Shown piece after piece: positions 63,387 through 64,000 of a stretch of DNA of 64,000 nucleotides (position 1 is its first letter; each line of letters starts with the position of its first letter). Both the position numbers and the translations under genes were made by a program. Source of the DNA: Monarcha castaneiventris obscurior (Eukaryota; Chordata; Aves; Passeriformes; Monarchidae); assembly GCA_026261815.1 (NCBI GenBank), contig JAMPIT010000174.1:4960001-5024000 (forward strand). Direction: 5' to 3'. The notes under the pieces are model-generated. The model did no database searches. It worked only from the letters and a program-made list of their open reading frames with translations, and was not told where the DNA came from.

Positions 63387-64000
63387 GAAGATGGGTCATG
63401 GTGTGGTCCTGGCTGCAAAACCAACCAAGGCACAAAGAAAGCTCCCAGCAATGAAACTGGATTGCTACCTACACCACAAGGGAGCATGCTGGGAAGGGGA
63501 TCTCTGGCATTTCAAATCCCAGTGTAAGCATTTTACAACTAGATAGCATTTTACTCAGATGCTGCATAGTATATCAACAGTCCTCAGAAAAGGACTGCAA
63601 CTCAGGGTTTTCCTTTCCCCTCTTTCAAGTGAGGATCCCAATTTCTGATCCAGGAGCCAGGCTGATAGCATGTCTAAAACACCAAACATCCATGCTGAGA
63701 CAGATGGCACAGCATCCACTTTGTGAAACGTGAAAGCACTCAGGTGTAACACAGATGCCAAAATGCTCGATACTATGAAATATAAGGCATCTGTGAGCTT
63801 GCACAGAGGCGAAGTTCCATGTTTCTATAATACATAGGGTTATGCAGCAGCTGAGCAAAATGCTTTGGGATTTAGTCATCAAACTGTACTTAATGTATTT
63901 CAGAGCAATACAGGATTTGATCTTCAAACCCGTGAGTGGGATTATTGTTTGATACTTTGTCTCTGGCCCATCTGGAGCCTGCCATTACAGCTTCCTCTGG
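63387..64000. other. Sequence downstream of the third LTR, unidentified
   Basis: No gene was recognised. It could include a small remnant of retroviral leader next to the LTR or be ordinary unique flank. Overlapping antisense frames near 63,555-63,927 (up to 100 codons) have no known domain. Confidence 0.4.

Noticed and set aside
1..64000. Bacterial or viral genome segment with operons
   Set aside because: There are no dense open frames, ribosome-binding sites or terminators, while CR1 and LTR repeats point clearly to a bird nuclear genome.

Overview
The window looks like non-coding nuclear DNA from a bird, most likely a songbird. The evidence is its AT-rich base composition, a scatter of CR1 LINE fragments of different ages (the main interspersed repeat of bird genomes), and three LTR-like elements, two of which match solo LTRs of endogenous retroviruses I know from songbird genomes. 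All family calls come from recognising sequence by eye; no alignment or database search was run. I found no convincing protein-coding gene, tRNA, rRNA or CRISPR array. The longest open frames are about 135 codons. Several lie inside repeats and none shows a recognisable protein domain.

Layout. Bases 1-4,700 hold a solo LTR (about 1,039-1,504, plus strand), a pair of splice-like candidate exons just downstream (about 1,824-2,087), a CR1 3' end (about 3,637-3,787, plus) and a probable old CR1 (about 4,330-4,720, minus). Bases 4,700-19,250 are mostly unique AT-rich sequence with two very old CR1 relics on the minus strand (about 9,255-9,560 and 18,100-18,295). Bases 19,250-23,910 carry a minus-strand CR1, a possible terminal exon near 21,000 and two abutting plus-strand CR1 copies (about 22,950-23,907). 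Bases 23,910-39,050 contain a short CpG cluster near 29,000-29,240 and a near-complete solo LTR (35,599-36,143, plus). Bases 39,060-39,985 are a GC-richer block with repeat-like character. Bases 40,195-40,505 hold an old CR1 3' end followed by a MIR-like relic. The rest is unique sequence with a GAA microsatellite near 42,750, ending with a third LTR-like element (about 62,826-63,386, plus).

No genes can be shown to work together here. The most reasonable reading is a gene desert or a large intron. Several repeat-free stretches (near 11,000, 29,450, 32,900, 43,850 and 54,450) have clustered TAAT/ATTA-type homeodomain core motifs and could be conserved enhancers. That is inference and depends on a cross-species alignment. 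I found no clear new biological system; the items most worth checking are the candidate exons beside the first LTR, the CpG cluster, the GC-rich block and the candidate enhancers.
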